DNA of 64,000 nt, taken from NCBI RefSeq assembly GCF_022699665.1, contig NZ_JALDNB010000008.1:124001-188000 (forward strand). Reading direction: 5' to 3'. Below, piece after piece: positions 1 through 9,365 of this stretch. The notes under the pieces are model-generated. The model had not been told where the DNA came from, searched no databases, and worked only from the letters and a program-made list of their open reading frames with translations. How positions within the stretch are numbered: the first letter of the stretch is position 1; each line of letters begins with the position of its first letter. Origin of the DNA: Chryseobacterium aahli (lineage in GTDB: Bacteria > Bacteroidota > Bacteroidia > Flavobacteriales > Weeksellaceae). The position numbers and the translations under genes are program-made.

Positions 1-1136
1 GAACACCTCAACCACCATTAAATAGCTATACACTTCCAAATTTAACTTCATTCACAACTTATGAAGTACAAGTTAGAAGCAAATGTAATGCAGCAACTAT
101 TGAAAACCCATGGTCAAACCCTCAGGTATTTACTACGGTAAGAGTTTGTGAAATACCTCCTCCAGGATTGACAATTACTACATTGACACCTACAAGTGCT
201 GAAGTAGTATGGGATGCCTTTACAGGTGCAGGAGCGACAGGAAGTTATATCTTAAAATACAGAAAAGTAGGAATTCCAAGTTGGACGACTATTAATGTTA
301 ATACAAATACTTATACATTAACTGGATTATTAGAATTAACTAAGTACGAAATGCAGGTTGCAAATGTATGTAGTGGAACTCCGGGTAACTTTACCCCTCC
401 TTACTACTTTACAACCCCTACTGTAGTTTACTGCCAGATGACTGCTACGACACCATCAGAATACTTTATTAATAAAGTTACTGTTAAGCCAACAGGTAAG
501 CCAGAAATGGTCAATGAAGATCTTACTGGAGATACTTATTCTGACTTTACTGCAATTCCTGCGAAGTATATTGAATTAATTCAAGGATCAACAGGTAATC
601 AGATTACAGTTGACAAAACAGTGGGGGCTTCTCCAACAGGGGTAGCTGTTTGGATTGACTTCAACAGAAATGGATCTTTCGATTTAAATGAAAGAATCAT
701 GGCTGATGGACCAAACATTAATCCTTCAGTATCTGCAACATTCAGTGTACCAGCTGATGCATTTGTAAGTATGACAGATTACAAATATGTAAGAATGAGG
801 GTAGCAATGTCAAAAGATGGAATTCCGGTAAACTGTTTAAACTTCCAAAATGGTGAAGTTGAAGATTATACAGTGAGAATTTCTAAGCAAGGTGTTGCAA
901 ATGCTATTAACCAAACGGAAATTTTAATTTATCCGAATCCGGTAAGCACTGTTTTAAATGTAAAAAATATTAGCAAAAAAGCGAATTATAAAATTTACAG
1001 TGCTGCAGGACAAGTGGTATCAAGCGGATTAATCTTAAACAATAAGATTGATGTAAGCAAATTGATCAACGGAGTTTATGTTATCGACATAGAAGACGCT
1101 CAGGGTACTGCTCAGAAGAAATTTATTAAAGAATAA
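1..1136 (+). CDS. Secreted T9SS substrate, C-terminal part (FN3 + GEVED domains)
   Basis: The frame is open from the window edge (first full codon at position 3), so the true start lies outside; a TTG at 168 is only an internal codon. About 377 residues are visible: the end of one fibronectin type III domain (YEVQVRSKC), a complete second FN3 domain (TSAEVVWDAF to YEMQVANVC), a GEVED-type domain with GVAVWIDFNRNGSFD and the signature NGEVEDYTVRI, and a final roughly 75-residue T9SS type A sorting domain (ILIYPNPVSTVLNV ... VYVIDIEDAQG ... KFIKE). By family knowledge the C-terminal domain sends the protein through the type IX secretion system to the cell surface or medium. The upstream part, possibly a peptidase or adhesin, cannot be seen. 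Confidence 0.9.
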   Translation, partial: TPQPPLNSYTLPNLTSFTTYEVQVRSKCNAATIENPWSNPQVFTTVRVCEIPPPGLTITTLTPTSAEVVWDAFTGAGATGSYILKYRKVGIPSWTTINVNTNTYTLTGLLELTKYEMQVANVCSGTPGNFTPPYYFTTPTVVYCQMTATTPSEYFINKVTVKPTGKPEMVNEDLTGDTYSDFTAIPAKYIELIQGSTGNQITVDKTVGASPTGVAVWIDFNRNGSFDLNERIMADGPNINPSVSATFSVPADAFVSMTDYKYVRMRVAMSKDGIPVNCLNFQNGEVEDYTVRISKQGVANAINQTEILIYPNPVSTVLNVKNISKKANYKIYSAAGQVVSSGLILNNKIDVSKLINGVYVIDIEDAQGTAQKKFIKE

Positions 1137-1161
1137 TTTAAATAATAAATTCTAAATACAG

Positions 1162-1194
1162 AATAAGCTCTCAGAAATGAGAGCTTATTTTTTT
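1162..1194 (+). terminator. Rho-independent terminator
   Basis: An 11-bp perfect stem (1162-1172 with 1179-1189, core AAGCTCTC/GAGAGCTT) with a 6-nt loop is followed by a T run. It lies 26 nt after the stop of the T9SS substrate gene. Confidence 0.9.
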
Positions 1195-1218
1195 GTGATA
1201 ACTTAGATAATTATGCAT

Positions 1219-1248
1219 AAAAAAACCGCTGATAATTCAACGGTTTTT
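1219..1248 (-). terminator. Rho-independent terminator of the coaE operon
   Basis: The stem AAAAACCG/CGGTTTTT (1221-1228 with 1241-1248) is followed on the minus strand by a T-rich stretch. It lies just beyond the coaE stop. Confidence 0.7.
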
Positions 1249-1270
1249 ATTTTCATTGTGCTAATTGCAA

Positions 1271-1900
1271 TTATTCAATTTCAAAAATAATTCTTTCAGT
1301 CTGCTCTTTTAAATCATCCAGATTGGTATTGTTGTAAATAACGTAATCAGCTAATTTTATCTTGTCCTTTTCAGGCATTTGATTATTCATTACGGTTTCC
1401 ACTTCACGGTAGGTTTTGGAGTCTCTATCCATCACTCTTTTAAGTCTTATATTGTCTTCTGCGGTTACCAAAAGAGATTTGTAGCATTGAAGATTAAGCT
1501 TTAATTCAAACAACAAAGCGGTTTCTTTAAAAACCAGATATTTGGTTTGCTTGCGTACCCATTCTTCAAAATCTAAACGTACTGCGGGATGAATAATTCC
1601 ATTCAATTGAAGTAACAACTCTTCATCATTAAAAACTTTTCCGGCAACGAATTTCCTATTGTAAATGTTATTTTCATCATAAGAATCTGCACCCAGAAGT
1701 TCTTTGATTTTATTCTTTACAACTTCGTTGTCGTTCACAATTGTTTTGGCTCTGTCATCAGAATAATAAACCGGAAAACCGCAGTCTTCTATGTACTGAG
1801 CTACTGTTGTTTTACCGGAACCAATTCCACCGGTAAGACCTATTATTTTCGAGGCAGAATCAGGCTCTGCTTTTTGAGTTTCTGCAAGTAATTCTTCCAT
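1271..1900 (-). CDS. coaE: Dephospho-CoA kinase
   Basis: CoaE performs the last step of coenzyme A synthesis, ATP-dependent phosphorylation of the 3'-hydroxyl of dephospho-CoA in the cytoplasm. The P-loop GLTGGIGSGKTT lies at residues 21-32, followed by the substrate-region DD of YYSDDRAK, and the length (209 aa) fits. The N-terminus is about 17 residues longer than in most CoaE proteins, which begin next to the P-loop; an internal start is possible but no internal Met precedes the P-loop. It is the last gene of a minus-strand run from ruvB, with the metallo-hydrolase stop only 2 nt from its start codon, so co-transcription is very likely. Confidence 0.95.
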   Translation of the reverse strand: MEELLAETQKAEPDSASKIIGLTGGIGSGKTTVAQYIEDCGFPVYYSDDRAKTIVNDNEVVKNKIKELLGADSYDENNIYNRKFVAGKVFNDEELLLQLNGIIHPAVRLDFEEWVRKQTKYLVFKETALLFELKLNLQCYKSLLVTAEDNIRLKRVMDRDSKTYREVETVMNNQMPEKDKIKLADYVIYNNTNLDDLKEQTERIIFEIE

Positions 1901-1902
1901 AA

Positions 1903-2769
1903 TTAATAACCAAAAACTTCATTAAAACTAAATGTTTCATCTAAACGCACTCCTTTTTCAGTCATTTTAAGGCTGGCCAATTCGTTATGAGCATCATGCT
2001 CAAAGAATAATAAATAGTCATTATCTACACATTGCTTCAAAAACTTTGCTTTCTCTTCAATGGTCAATAATGGTCTTGTATCATAACCCATCACATAAAC
2101 TTGTGGAATATGTCCTGCAGTAGGAATTAAATCGGCTGCAAAAACAATGGTTTTTTCCTGATATTGAATCACCGGTAGCATTTGTTTTTCGGTATGACCA
2201 TCCACAAAGATAACATCCATTTTAAGGTCTGGTGAGAAACCGTAATTTCCGTTAACCGGAAGAGGTAAAAACCCAAGCTGCCCGCTTTCCTGAATAGGTA
2301 AAATGTTTTCCTTTAAAAAGCTTGCCTTTTCTCTTGCATTTGGCTCTGTTGCCCATTGCCAATGATTTTCATTCGTCCAGAACTGAGCATTTTTAAAGGC
2401 AGGTCTGTAGCCTGTTTTATCATCATTCCATTCGATGGCACCACCGCAATGGTCAAAATGTAAGTGTGTAAAAAATACGTCGGTAATGTCTTCTTTTACA
2501 AAACCATATTTCTTTAAATTTTTATCTAAACTGTCATCGCCCCAAAGAGAGTAGTGGCCGAAGAATTTGTCATCTTGCTTGTTGCCGAGGCCGCAGTCTA
2601 CCAGAATAAGCTTTTTGCCATCTTCAATGAGTAAAGAACGAGTTCCTAATTCAATTAAATTTCTTTCGTCTGCCGGATTGGTTTTTTCCCACTGACTTTT
2701 CGGGACGACTCCAAACATGGCTCCGCCGTCGAGCTTGAATTTTCCACATTGGATAGGATATAGTTTCAT
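1903..2769 (-). CDS. MBL-fold metallo-hydrolase
   Basis: A 288-residue metallo-beta-lactamase-fold protein. The zinc motif HxHxDH is visible as THLHFDHCGG (residues 101-110). Further likely ligands are in FVDGHTEKQM near residue 190, FAADLIPTAGH and FFEHDAH near residue 256. The overall order resembles the quorum-quenching lactonase/glyoxalase II-like branch (AHL lactonase type), but the substrate cannot be deduced from sequence alone. There is no signal peptide, so it should be cytoplasmic. It sits tightly between the PaiB-like gene and coaE in the minus-strand operon (11-nt and 2-nt gaps). Confidence 0.85.
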   Translation of the reverse strand: MKLYPIQCGKFKLDGGAMFGVVPKSQWEKTNPADERNLIELGTRSLLIEDGKKLILVDCGLGNKQDDKFFGHYSLWGDDSLDKNLKKYGFVKEDITDVFFTHLHFDHCGGAIEWNDDKTGYRPAFKNAQFWTNENHWQWATEPNAREKASFLKENILPIQESGQLGFLPLPVNGNYGFSPDLKMDVIFVDGHTEKQMLPVIQYQEKTIVFAADLIPTAGHIPQVYVMGYDTRPLLTIEEKAKFLKQCVDNDYLLFFEHDAHNELASLKMTEKGVRLDETFSFNEVFGY

Positions 2770-2780
2770 ATAGTATATTG

Positions 2781-3398
2781 TTATTTAATTTGTATTGATT
2801 TCATTTTGTCGGCAATTTTTCTGCTGTTTTCATTGCCGGAATTTTCCAGATTAGAAATAATATTTTGATAATCTGATTCTTTCCTGTTCTGAGACAGCTT
2901 TTGATTAATATAAATTTCAGTAGGAAAGATTTTAATACCAAAAGCACCTTTCATTTCTTTTTCTACAAATTCTTTACCCATATCTTTTACGAATACCGGG
3001 CATTTTTGAGATTGCTCGTATTTTGAAGTAAGTTTTTCAAGATGATTATAAAGTTCTTCGTGATTCATAAGTTTGATTTTTCTATAAACCTGAACAGCTT
3101 CATAATTCCAAGTAGAAACATTCAAATGATCATACCAGCTGCTTGAAATATAAGTGTGTGCTCCTAAAAAATCACATAAAACTTCGTCGCCATCCTCCAG
3201 TATTTTGGCTTGTGGATTAGCTCTTGAAATATGTGTTTCAATGTATATTTCCTCTGGGTTATCTTCATTGAGCATCATCATAGAATGTGTTGCTCTGATT
3301 TTATTTTCCGACGAGATCAGTAAAGCAAAAGCATTCTTTCTGATGATTTCTTTCATCAAATGATCATCTTCACTTCGGTATATTTTAGGTATAAACAT
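2781..3398 (-). CDS. FMN-binding negative transcriptional regulator, PaiB family
   Basis: The protein (205 aa from the chosen start) begins MFIPKIYRSED and keeps the PaiB order: NAFALLIS, ATHSMMML, ETHISRANPQAK, then the block around residues 90-110 with HTYISSSWY and VSTWNYEAVQVYRK. PaiB proteins have an FMN-binding split-barrel fold; Bacillus PaiB represses sporulation and protease genes with PaiA, but the flavobacterial role is unknown. A start 12 codons earlier at 3434 exists. I prefer the ATG at 3396-3398 because family members start at this point and it lies 1 nt after the ruvB stop, with GGGAG about 14 nt upstream. Confidence 0.8.
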   Translation of the reverse strand: MFIPKIYRSEDDHLMKEIIRKNAFALLISSENKIRATHSMMMLNEDNPEEIYIETHISRANPQAKILEDGDEVLCDFLGAHTYISSSWYDHLNVSTWNYEAVQVYRKIKLMNHEELYNHLEKLTSKYEQSQKCPVFVKDMGKEFVEKEMKGAFGIKIFPTEIYINQKLSQNRKESDYQNIISNLENSGNENSRKIADKMKSIQIK

Positions 3399-3399
3399 A

Positions 3400-4422
3400 T
3401 TAAAATAATTCTCCCGGATTTCTCGGTATCGCAATATTCAAATGTCGGTATGCTTTTTCCGTCACTTCACGTCCTCTTGGCGTTCTGATGATAAATCCTT
3501 CCTGAATTAAAAACGGTTCATACACTTCTTCCAAAGTTTCTGGGTTTTCAGCGATGGATGTTGCTAATGCAGAAATTCCTACAGGTTTTCCTTTGAAATT
3601 TTCAATCATCACACGCATGATTTTATTATCCATTTCATCTAAACCAAATTCATCAACATTTAAAGAATTCAAAGCATATGTTGTAATGTTGATTTCAATT
3701 TCTCCGTTTCCTTTTATTTCTGCAAAATCACGAACTCTTCTCAACAATGCATTGGCAATTCTTGGTGTACCTCGGCTTCTTCTTGCGATCTCAATTGCGG
3801 CATCTTCATAAATGGTCACACCCAAAACACGGGCACTTCTGATAATAATAGTTGAAAGTAATTCAATTGAATAATATTCTAATCTGCTCTGAATCCCGAA
3901 TCTCGCCAACATCGGTTTTGTCAACATTCCACTTCTGGTTGTAGCACCCACTAATGTAAAGGGATTTAAGCTAATCTGAACGCTTCTTGCATTCGGACCG
4001 GTTTCCAGCATGATGTCAATCTTATAATCTTCCATGGCAGAATAAAGATATTCTTCTACAATCGGTGATAGCCTGTGAATTTCATCAATAAAAAGAACAT
4101 CATTTTCCTCTAAATTGGTAAGTAATCCTGCAAGACTTCCCGGTTTATCCAATACAGGACCCGAAGTAATTTTACAGTTTACTCCCAATTCGTTGGCAAT
4201 AATATTGGATAAAGTTGTTTTTCCCAAACCTGGCGGACCGTGAAGAAGGACATGATCCAACGCACCCCCACGATTCTTTGCGGCAGCCACAAAAACTTCA
4301 AGATTCTCTAATGTTTTTCTTTGTCCGGCAAAATCTTTAAAACTCTGCGGACGAATTTTTTCTTCCTGTACGAGTTCGTCATCGGAATAATTTTCCTTAT
4401 CAGGATGTAAAAAATCTGGCAT
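3400..4422 (-). CDS. ruvB: Holliday junction branch migration helicase RuvB
   Basis: RuvB is the hexameric AAA+ motor that, with RuvA and RuvC, drives branch migration of Holliday junctions in recombination repair. Visible are the Walker A motif [10 protein letters not shown] (residues 61-70), Walker [10 protein letters not shown] (about 110-118), the sensor 1 region [10 protein letters not shown], the arginine finger region [12 protein letters not shown], sensor 2 [13 protein letters not shown], and the C-terminal winged helix ending [16 protein letters not shown]. The length of 340 aa is normal. It appears to be the first gene of the minus-strand run ruvB / PaiB-like / hydrolase / coaE. ruvA and ruvC are not in the window. 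Confidence 0.98.
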   Translation of the reverse strand: MPDFLHPDKENYSDDELVQEEKIRPQSFKDFAGQRKTLENLEVFVAAAKNRGGALDHVLLHGPPGLGKTTLSNIIANELGVNCKITSGPVLDKPGSLAGLLTNLEENDVLFIDEIHRLSPIVEEYLYSAMEDYKIDIMLETGPNARSVQISLNPFTLVGATTRSGMLTKPMLARFGIQSRLEYYSIELLSTIIIRSARVLGVTIYEDAAIEIARRSRGTPRIANALLRRVRDFAEIKGNGEIEINITTYALNSLNVDEFGLDEMDNKIMRVMIENFKGKPVGISALATSIAENPETLEEVYEPFLIQEGFIIRTPRGREVTEKAYRHLNIAIPRNPGELF

Positions 4423-4631
4423 TAATTCATTTCATTTACCTCAAAGATAGCAAATTTAGGTTTAGGCTGAGACTGAGATTGAGGAAAATTTAAGACGGAG
4501 TTTAAGGTTTACATTAAGGCTACAAGTCTGAAGACACACGATTTAACAAATTGATATATTTTAAGTAATTTTGAGAGAGAAAATTTCAGCGTTGCGGTTT
4601 TGGCCTCAACCTCAAACTTAACCTTAATTTA

Positions 4632-5858
4632 ATGAAATTAATTGGACCTTTCAAGCAGGTTGTAACACTTGCCAATATTCCCTTAAGAGGAAAACTTTCA
4701 GACGAGCAACTTGAAGTTATTGTTGATGCCGGAATTTTAGTAGATGATCACAAAATTCAAAAAGTTGGAGATTTTGAAACTCTAAAATTAGAAAATCAAA
4801 ATATAGAGATTGACGCAATTGAAGGCGAACAAATCGCTCTTCCGGCTTTGGTAGATTCTCACACCCATATTTGTTTTGGAGGAAACCGTGCCAATGATTT
4901 TGCCATGCGAAATGCCGGGAAAACATATTTAGAAATTGCTGAAAGTGGCGGCGGAATCTGGAGTTCTGTACTGCATACCAGAAATGCTTCCGAAGAAGAA
5001 TTGTTGAAAACTTTATTAGAAAGAATTGATATTTTAATTTCTCTAGGGATCACCACGATTGAAGTAAAAAGTGGTTATGGTTTGGATGTAGAAAACGAAT
5101 TAAAAATGCTTCGAATCATTAAAAAAGCACAAACTCAAACTAAAGCAACATTAGTTCCGACTTGTTTGTCTGCACATTTAAAACCGAGAGATTTTGAGGG
5201 AGACAATAAAGCATATTTAGATTATATTTTAGCTGAAATTTTACCAAAAGTAAAAGCAGAAAACCTTGCCAATAGAGTAGATATTTTTATTGAGAAATCA
5301 GCATTTCAACCTGAAGAAAGCAAAGATTTTTTGCTTAAAACTAAAGACTTAGGTTTTCAAATTACGGTTCATGCAGATCAATTTACACCTGGTAGTTCAA
5401 GAATTGCTGTCGAAGTGGGTGCACAATCTGCAGATCATTTAGAAGCGACCATTGATGAAGATATTGAATTTTTAGCTCAGTCAGATACCGTTGCAACTGC
5501 TTTGCCCGGCGCAAGTTTAGGTTTGGGAGAAAAGTTTACACCAGCAAGAAAATTATTGGATGCTGGCGCAATTTTGGCAATAGCTAGTGACTGGAATCCG
5601 GGTTCTGCACCGATGGGGAATTTAATTACTCAGGCATCAATTTTAGCAACGTATGAAAAGCTAACTACCGCTGAAGTTTTGGCGGGAATGACTTTCCGTT
5701 CAGCCTTTGCATTAGGTTTAAAAGACAGAGGCAGGTTGGAAAAAGATATGAAAGCAGATTTTGTAACTTATAAAACAGATAATTTCCAGAATGTATTGTA
5801 CAATCAGGGAAGTTTAAAAGCTGAAAGTGTTTTTATTGATGGCACAAAAGTAAAATAA
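4632..5858 (+). CDS. hutI: Imidazolonepropionase
   Basis: HutI opens the imidazolone ring of 4-imidazolone-5-propionate to N-formimino-L-glutamate, the third step of histidine degradation. This 408-residue amidohydrolase shows the metal-binding HxH in ALVDSHTHICFGG (H77, H79), the substrate-contact segment ESGGGIWSSV, the third metal histidine in VHADQF (about residue 244) and the aspartate in ASDWNPGSAP (about residue 318). It stands 1 nt before a DUF695-like gene, with hutG two genes downstream, so a hut operon is evident. hutH and hutU are not in the window. The roughly 200-nt upstream gap holds only low-complexity purine/pyrimidine tracts and no clear operator. Confidence 0.96.
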   Translation: MKLIGPFKQVVTLANIPLRGKLSDEQLEVIVDAGILVDDHKIQKVGDFETLKLENQNIEIDAIEGEQIALPALVDSHTHICFGGNRANDFAMRNAGKTYLEIAESGGGIWSSVLHTRNASEEELLKTLLERIDILISLGITTIEVKSGYGLDVENELKMLRIIKKAQTQTKATLVPTCLSAHLKPRDFEGDNKAYLDYILAEILPKVKAENLANRVDIFIEKSAFQPEESKDFLLKTKDLGFQITVHADQFTPGSSRIAVEVGAQSADHLEATIDEDIEFLAQSDTVATALPGASLGLGEKFTPARKLLDAGAILAIASDWNPGSAPMGNLITQASILATYEKLTTAEVLAGMTFRSAFALGLKDRGRLEKDMKADFVTYKTDNFQNVLYNQGSLKAESVFIDGTKVK

Positions 5859-5859
5859 G

Positions 5860-6960
5860 ATGGGAATATTTGATAAAGTTTTCGGAAAAAAAGAAGAAAA
5901 TGTGGATGTTGAAATTCAAACCTATCAGGATTTCTGGAATTGGTTTTTAACGAAAGAAAAAGAGTTTCATGCGATTGTGAAAAACCGTACTCATATTGAA
6001 ACTGACTTTTTTGATTTGATGTCATCGCAACTGCGCAAGATCAATGAAGGTTTTTACTTTCTTGCAGGGATGAGCGACGATGAAACCGTAGAATTGATCA
6101 TTACTGCAGAAGGAGAAATTAAAAATATAGTTTTTGCAGAAGAAATCATTGCTGCTGCACCAACAGCAAATCATTGGAAGTTTACGGCTTTAAAACCTGA
6201 GATGAATTTAGACAGCGGCATTCGTATGGAAGGTCTTGAATTCAATACAGAAAACATTCACTTTTACGCAAATGAAATCGATGGTTATCCAGACGAGATT
6301 GACATCACATTCGTTTACGATCATTTGAACGCCGATAATAAAGATTCTGCAGTAACAGGAGTCTGCATCTTTTTGGATAATTTTTTAGGTGAATTAAATT
6401 TTGCAACGCAGATCGATACTTTTAACGTCATTGGAAAAGATGAAGTCAAAAATGAACTCATCCCAATCACGAAACTGAAAGATTACTTGCAGTGGCGAGA
6501 AAGAGAATTTACGGAAAAATATAAAAACGTAAAAGATTTCAGTGAAGAAGATGCTTACACAGTTCTCGAAGCAGTCTTAAATAACGGATTGCCATTGATT
6601 GCTACAATTAATACAACTTCATTAAAATATGATGCTAAGGCATCTTACCCATGGATTTCTGTTTTAAAAATTCACTACAATGGAGAAGAAAATAACGGGC
6701 TTCCAGAAAACGAAGACTACGAGAAATTAAATACCATAGAAGAAACGGCTTTTCAGAATCTGAAAAATGAGGAAGGAAATCTTTACATTGGAAGAGAAAG
6801 TGCAGATGGGGTAAGAGAAATTTATTTTGCAAGTAAAGATTTCAGGTCTGTATCTAAGATTCTTCAAAAAATTATCAAAGACAACCCCGAATATAAAATG
6901 TCACTTGAAATTTATAAAGACAAATACTGGCAAAGTTTCGAACGCTATAATATCAATTAA
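5860..6960 (+). CDS. DUF695-like protein between hutI and hutG
   Basis: A 366-residue soluble acidic protein that starts 1 nt after the hutI stop and ends 14 nt before hutG, so it is translationally linked to the hut genes. It begins MGIFDKVFGKKEE and contains YQDFWNWFLTKEKEFHAIV (about residues 22-40), a central region with NEIDGYPDEIDI, and a C-terminal half with NNGLPLIATINTTSL. No signal peptide, membrane segment or catalytic motif is visible. From memory of similar Bacteroidota proteins I relate it to the DUF695 family, whose function is unknown; this assignment is moderately sure. A role in histidine use is only implied by position. Confidence 0.7.
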   Translation: MGIFDKVFGKKEENVDVEIQTYQDFWNWFLTKEKEFHAIVKNRTHIETDFFDLMSSQLRKINEGFYFLAGMSDDETVELIITAEGEIKNIVFAEEIIAAAPTANHWKFTALKPEMNLDSGIRMEGLEFNTENIHFYANEIDGYPDEIDITFVYDHLNADNKDSAVTGVCIFLDNFLGELNFATQIDTFNVIGKDEVKNELIPITKLKDYLQWREREFTEKYKNVKDFSEEDAYTVLEAVLNNGLPLIATINTTSLKYDAKASYPWISVLKIHYNGEENNGLPENEDYEKLNTIEETAFQNLKNEEGNLYIGRESADGVREIYFASKDFRSVSKILQKIIKDNPEYKMSLEIYKDKYWQSFERYNIN

Positions 6961-6974
6961 AATTAGATAAAATT

Positions 6975-7889
6975 ATGATCTGGCAAGGAAGATTAGACGG
7001 AGAAGAACCATTGTTTCACAGACTTTTTCAGCGTGTGCAGGAAGCAGAAAATCATGATCTTATTATAACTAATGATTTCGTTTTACATGGTTTTGCAGTA
7101 GATGAAGGTGTTAAAAGAAATAAAGGCAGAGTAGGAGCGAAAGATGCACCGGACATTATTAGAAAAAACATGGCTAATTTCCCTGTGATCTTGCCGGATT
7201 TTTCGATGCTTGATTTTGGAAATATTACTTGCGAAGATGGAGATTTAGAAAAAGCTCAAAATGCTCTTGCAGAAAATGTTGCTCAGGTTTTGGCGAAAGG
7301 TGCGAAGTCTCTTGTATTGGGTGGTGGCCATGAAGTCACTTTTGCCCATTACTCAGGAATTAGAAATGCTTTTCCGGATAAAAAAATTGGAATCATCAAT
7401 ATCGATGCTCATTTTGACAACAGAAAACCAGAAGATGGAGTTGGAGCAAGTTCCGGAACCGGATTTTGGCAAATTGCTCAGGAAGAAAACAATCATACGC
7501 TGCATATTGGGATTCAGAGAAATTCAAATACTTTAAAATTGTTTGATACTGCTCATCAGTTTGGGATGAAATATATTTTGGCAGACGAGCTGTTTTTTGA
7601 AAATCTTCCTTCGGTTTACGAACGTATTACTGAGTTGATAGAGTCTGTGGATGTGGTTTATCTTACGATTTGCATGGATGTTTTCAATGCCGCAATCGCT
7701 CCCGGAGTTTCAGCTGCAGCTTACAACGGATTGTTTACGGATGCAGCATTTATGCATTTTTATAAGCATATTCTAAGGAGTGAAAAACTGGTAGCATTAG
7801 ATGTTGCTGAAGTTAATCCTCAATATGATATTCAGGAACGAACAGCAAGGTTAGCAGCAAGCTTGGTGAATGAATGGCTGATGATCTAA
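6975..7889 (+). CDS. hutG: Formimidoylglutamase (arginase/ureohydrolase family)
   Basis: HutG hydrolyses N-formimino-L-glutamate to glutamate and formamide, the last step of histidine degradation in this pathway version. The 304-residue protein carries the ureohydrolase manganese motifs GGGHEVTFAH (about 115-124), NIDAHFDNR (about 141-149) and the later segment TICMDVFNAAIAPG. In that last motif the usual first aspartate of the SIDxDxxDP signature is replaced (ICMD), as I recall for flavobacterial HutG-like members, so binuclear metal binding deserves a check. Arginase or agmatinase is an alternative from the family alone, but the hutI neighbour argues for formimidoylglutamase. Confidence 0.88.
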   Translation: MIWQGRLDGEEPLFHRLFQRVQEAENHDLIITNDFVLHGFAVDEGVKRNKGRVGAKDAPDIIRKNMANFPVILPDFSMLDFGNITCEDGDLEKAQNALAENVAQVLAKGAKSLVLGGGHEVTFAHYSGIRNAFPDKKIGIINIDAHFDNRKPEDGVGASSGTGFWQIAQEENNHTLHIGIQRNSNTLKLFDTAHQFGMKYILADELFFENLPSVYERITELIESVDVVYLTICMDVFNAAIAPGVSAAAYNGLFTDAAFMHFYKHILRSEKLVALDVAEVNPQYDIQERTARLAASLVNEWLMI

Positions 7890-8017
7890 AAGACAAATTA
7901 AGTCAATAGAGATTATCATTTTTTTAAATATAACGAAGGAACATATTTTGTTGCCTTACTCATGCTTTATCCAAAAGCAGAAAATTCATTTTTGAATTTT
8001 TTAAATGAAATTACAAC

Positions 8018-9310
8018 ATGGAACAATCAATCGAAAGTAAACTCATAAAAGCAGACAAAGCTTTTACAGAGTGGAAAAAAGTAACTTTTGCAGACAGACA
8101 AAAACTTATTGCAAAAGCTGCAGAATTATTTAAAGCAAAGTCAGAAGAATTCGGCACCATCATTACCAAAGAAATGAATAAACCCATTTCGCAATCTATC
8201 TCAGAAGTAGAAAAATGTGCGTTGATGATGAATTATTATGCAGAGGCTGACAATGTTTTACAAACCGAAAAAATAGAATCTGAATATAAAATTTCTGAAA
8301 TTCATTATGTTCCGAAAGGTGTTATTCTTGGCGTAATGCCTTGGAATTTTCCTTTCTGGCAGGTTTTAAGATTCGCAACGCCTGCAATCTTAGCCGGAAA
8401 TACTGTTGTTTTGAAACATGCTTCAATATGTTTCGGAAGTGGAAATGCGATTGAAAAAATATTTTTGGAAGCTGGTTTTCCTGAAGGTGTTTTTCAGAAT
8501 TTAGAAGTTGGGCACAAAGAAGTAAAAGAAATTCTTGAACATCCGATAATTAAAGGTGTAAGTCTTACCGGAAGCGAAAAAGCAGGTGCCGAAGTCGCAT
8601 CAATTGCCGGGCAGAAAATCAAAAAATCTTTGCTTGAATTGGGTGGAAGTGATGCTTTTATCGTTTTGGATGATGCGGATTTAGATGAAGCCGCAAAAGT
8701 AGGTGCTTTGGCAAGACTTCAAAACTGTGGACAGACTTGTGTTGCGGCAAAAAGATTTATCATTCAGAAAGATGTTGAATATGATTTCTTACCTAAATTT
8801 ATAGAAGAGTACAAAAAATATGTGCCTGCCGATCCGATGAATAAAGAAACTAAATTAGGAGGAATGGCAAGACCGGATTTGGCAGATGATTTAGAAAAAC
8901 AATATCAGAAGGCTTTAGATAATGGGGCAGAAGCGCTTATTCCTTTGGAAAGAATTTCTGATACAGAATTTAACCCGGGATTAATCAGTGTGAAAGAAGG
9001 CAATCCTATTTTGCAGGAAGAATTATTTGGTCCTTTGGGAATGATCATGATTGCTCAGAACGATGATGAAGCTCTGGATATGGCAAACAATATTCCTTTT
9101 GGACTTTCAAATTCAGTCTGGACTAAAAATTTGGATCGTCAGCAATTTTTTATCAATGAATTGGAATCAGGAACGGTGAATATCAACAGAATGACGAGTT
9201 CTGATCCACGTTTTCCGTTCGGAGGTACAAAGTCTTCAGGATATGGAACGGAGCTTTCTTTATTGGCTTTAAAAGAGTTTGTGACGGCGAAGACTATTTT
9301 AGGAAAATAA
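8018..9310 (+). CDS. NAD(P)-dependent aldehyde dehydrogenase, succinate-semialdehyde type (Sad/YneI-like)
   Basis: This 430-residue aldehyde dehydrogenase oxidises an aldehyde to the acid with NAD(P)+. It shows VMPWNFPFWQVLR (oxyanion/cofactor region, about 110), VSLTGSEKAGAEVA (nucleotide binding, about 185), the catalytic glutamate in LLELGGSDAFIV and the catalytic cysteine in LQNCGQTCVAAKRF. The order resembles E. coli Sad/YneI, suggesting succinate semialdehyde as substrate. Family members are about 450-460 aa; here the first 20 or so residues (the INPATGE segment) are missing, and a stop codon lies 4 codons upstream of the ATG, so the gene really is short at the 5' end. It is separated from hutG by 128 nt and ends in a strong bidirectional terminator. 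Confidence 0.88.
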   Translation: MEQSIESKLIKADKAFTEWKKVTFADRQKLIAKAAELFKAKSEEFGTIITKEMNKPISQSISEVEKCALMMNYYAEADNVLQTEKIESEYKISEIHYVPKGVILGVMPWNFPFWQVLRFATPAILAGNTVVLKHASICFGSGNAIEKIFLEAGFPEGVFQNLEVGHKEVKEILEHPIIKGVSLTGSEKAGAEVASIAGQKIKKSLLELGGSDAFIVLDDADLDEAAKVGALARLQNCGQTCVAAKRFIIQKDVEYDFLPKFIEEYKKYVPADPMNKETKLGGMARPDLADDLEKQYQKALDNGAEALIPLERISDTEFNPGLISVKEGNPILQEELFGPLGMIMIAQNDDEALDMANNIPFGLSNSVWTKNLDRQQFFINELESGTVNINRMTSSDPRFPFGGTKSSGYGTELSLLALKEFVTAKTILGK

Positions 9311-9316
9311 TAGCAT

Positions 9317-9349
9317 AAAAAAACTCTCGATTTTTTCGAGAGTTTTTTT
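9317..9349. terminator. Bidirectional terminator between aldehyde dehydrogenase and pyk
   Basis: A perfect 14-bp stem (9317-9330 with 9336-9349, core ACTCTCGA/TCGAGAGT) has A/T tracts on both flanks. It serves the converging aldehyde dehydrogenase (plus) and pyk (minus) genes. Confidence 0.9.
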
Positions 9350-9365
9350 ATTTATATCAAAAAGA

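Noticed and set aside
168..170. TTG at 168 as start of the first gene
   Set aside because: The frame is open to the window edge and upstream codons encode the end of another FN3 domain.
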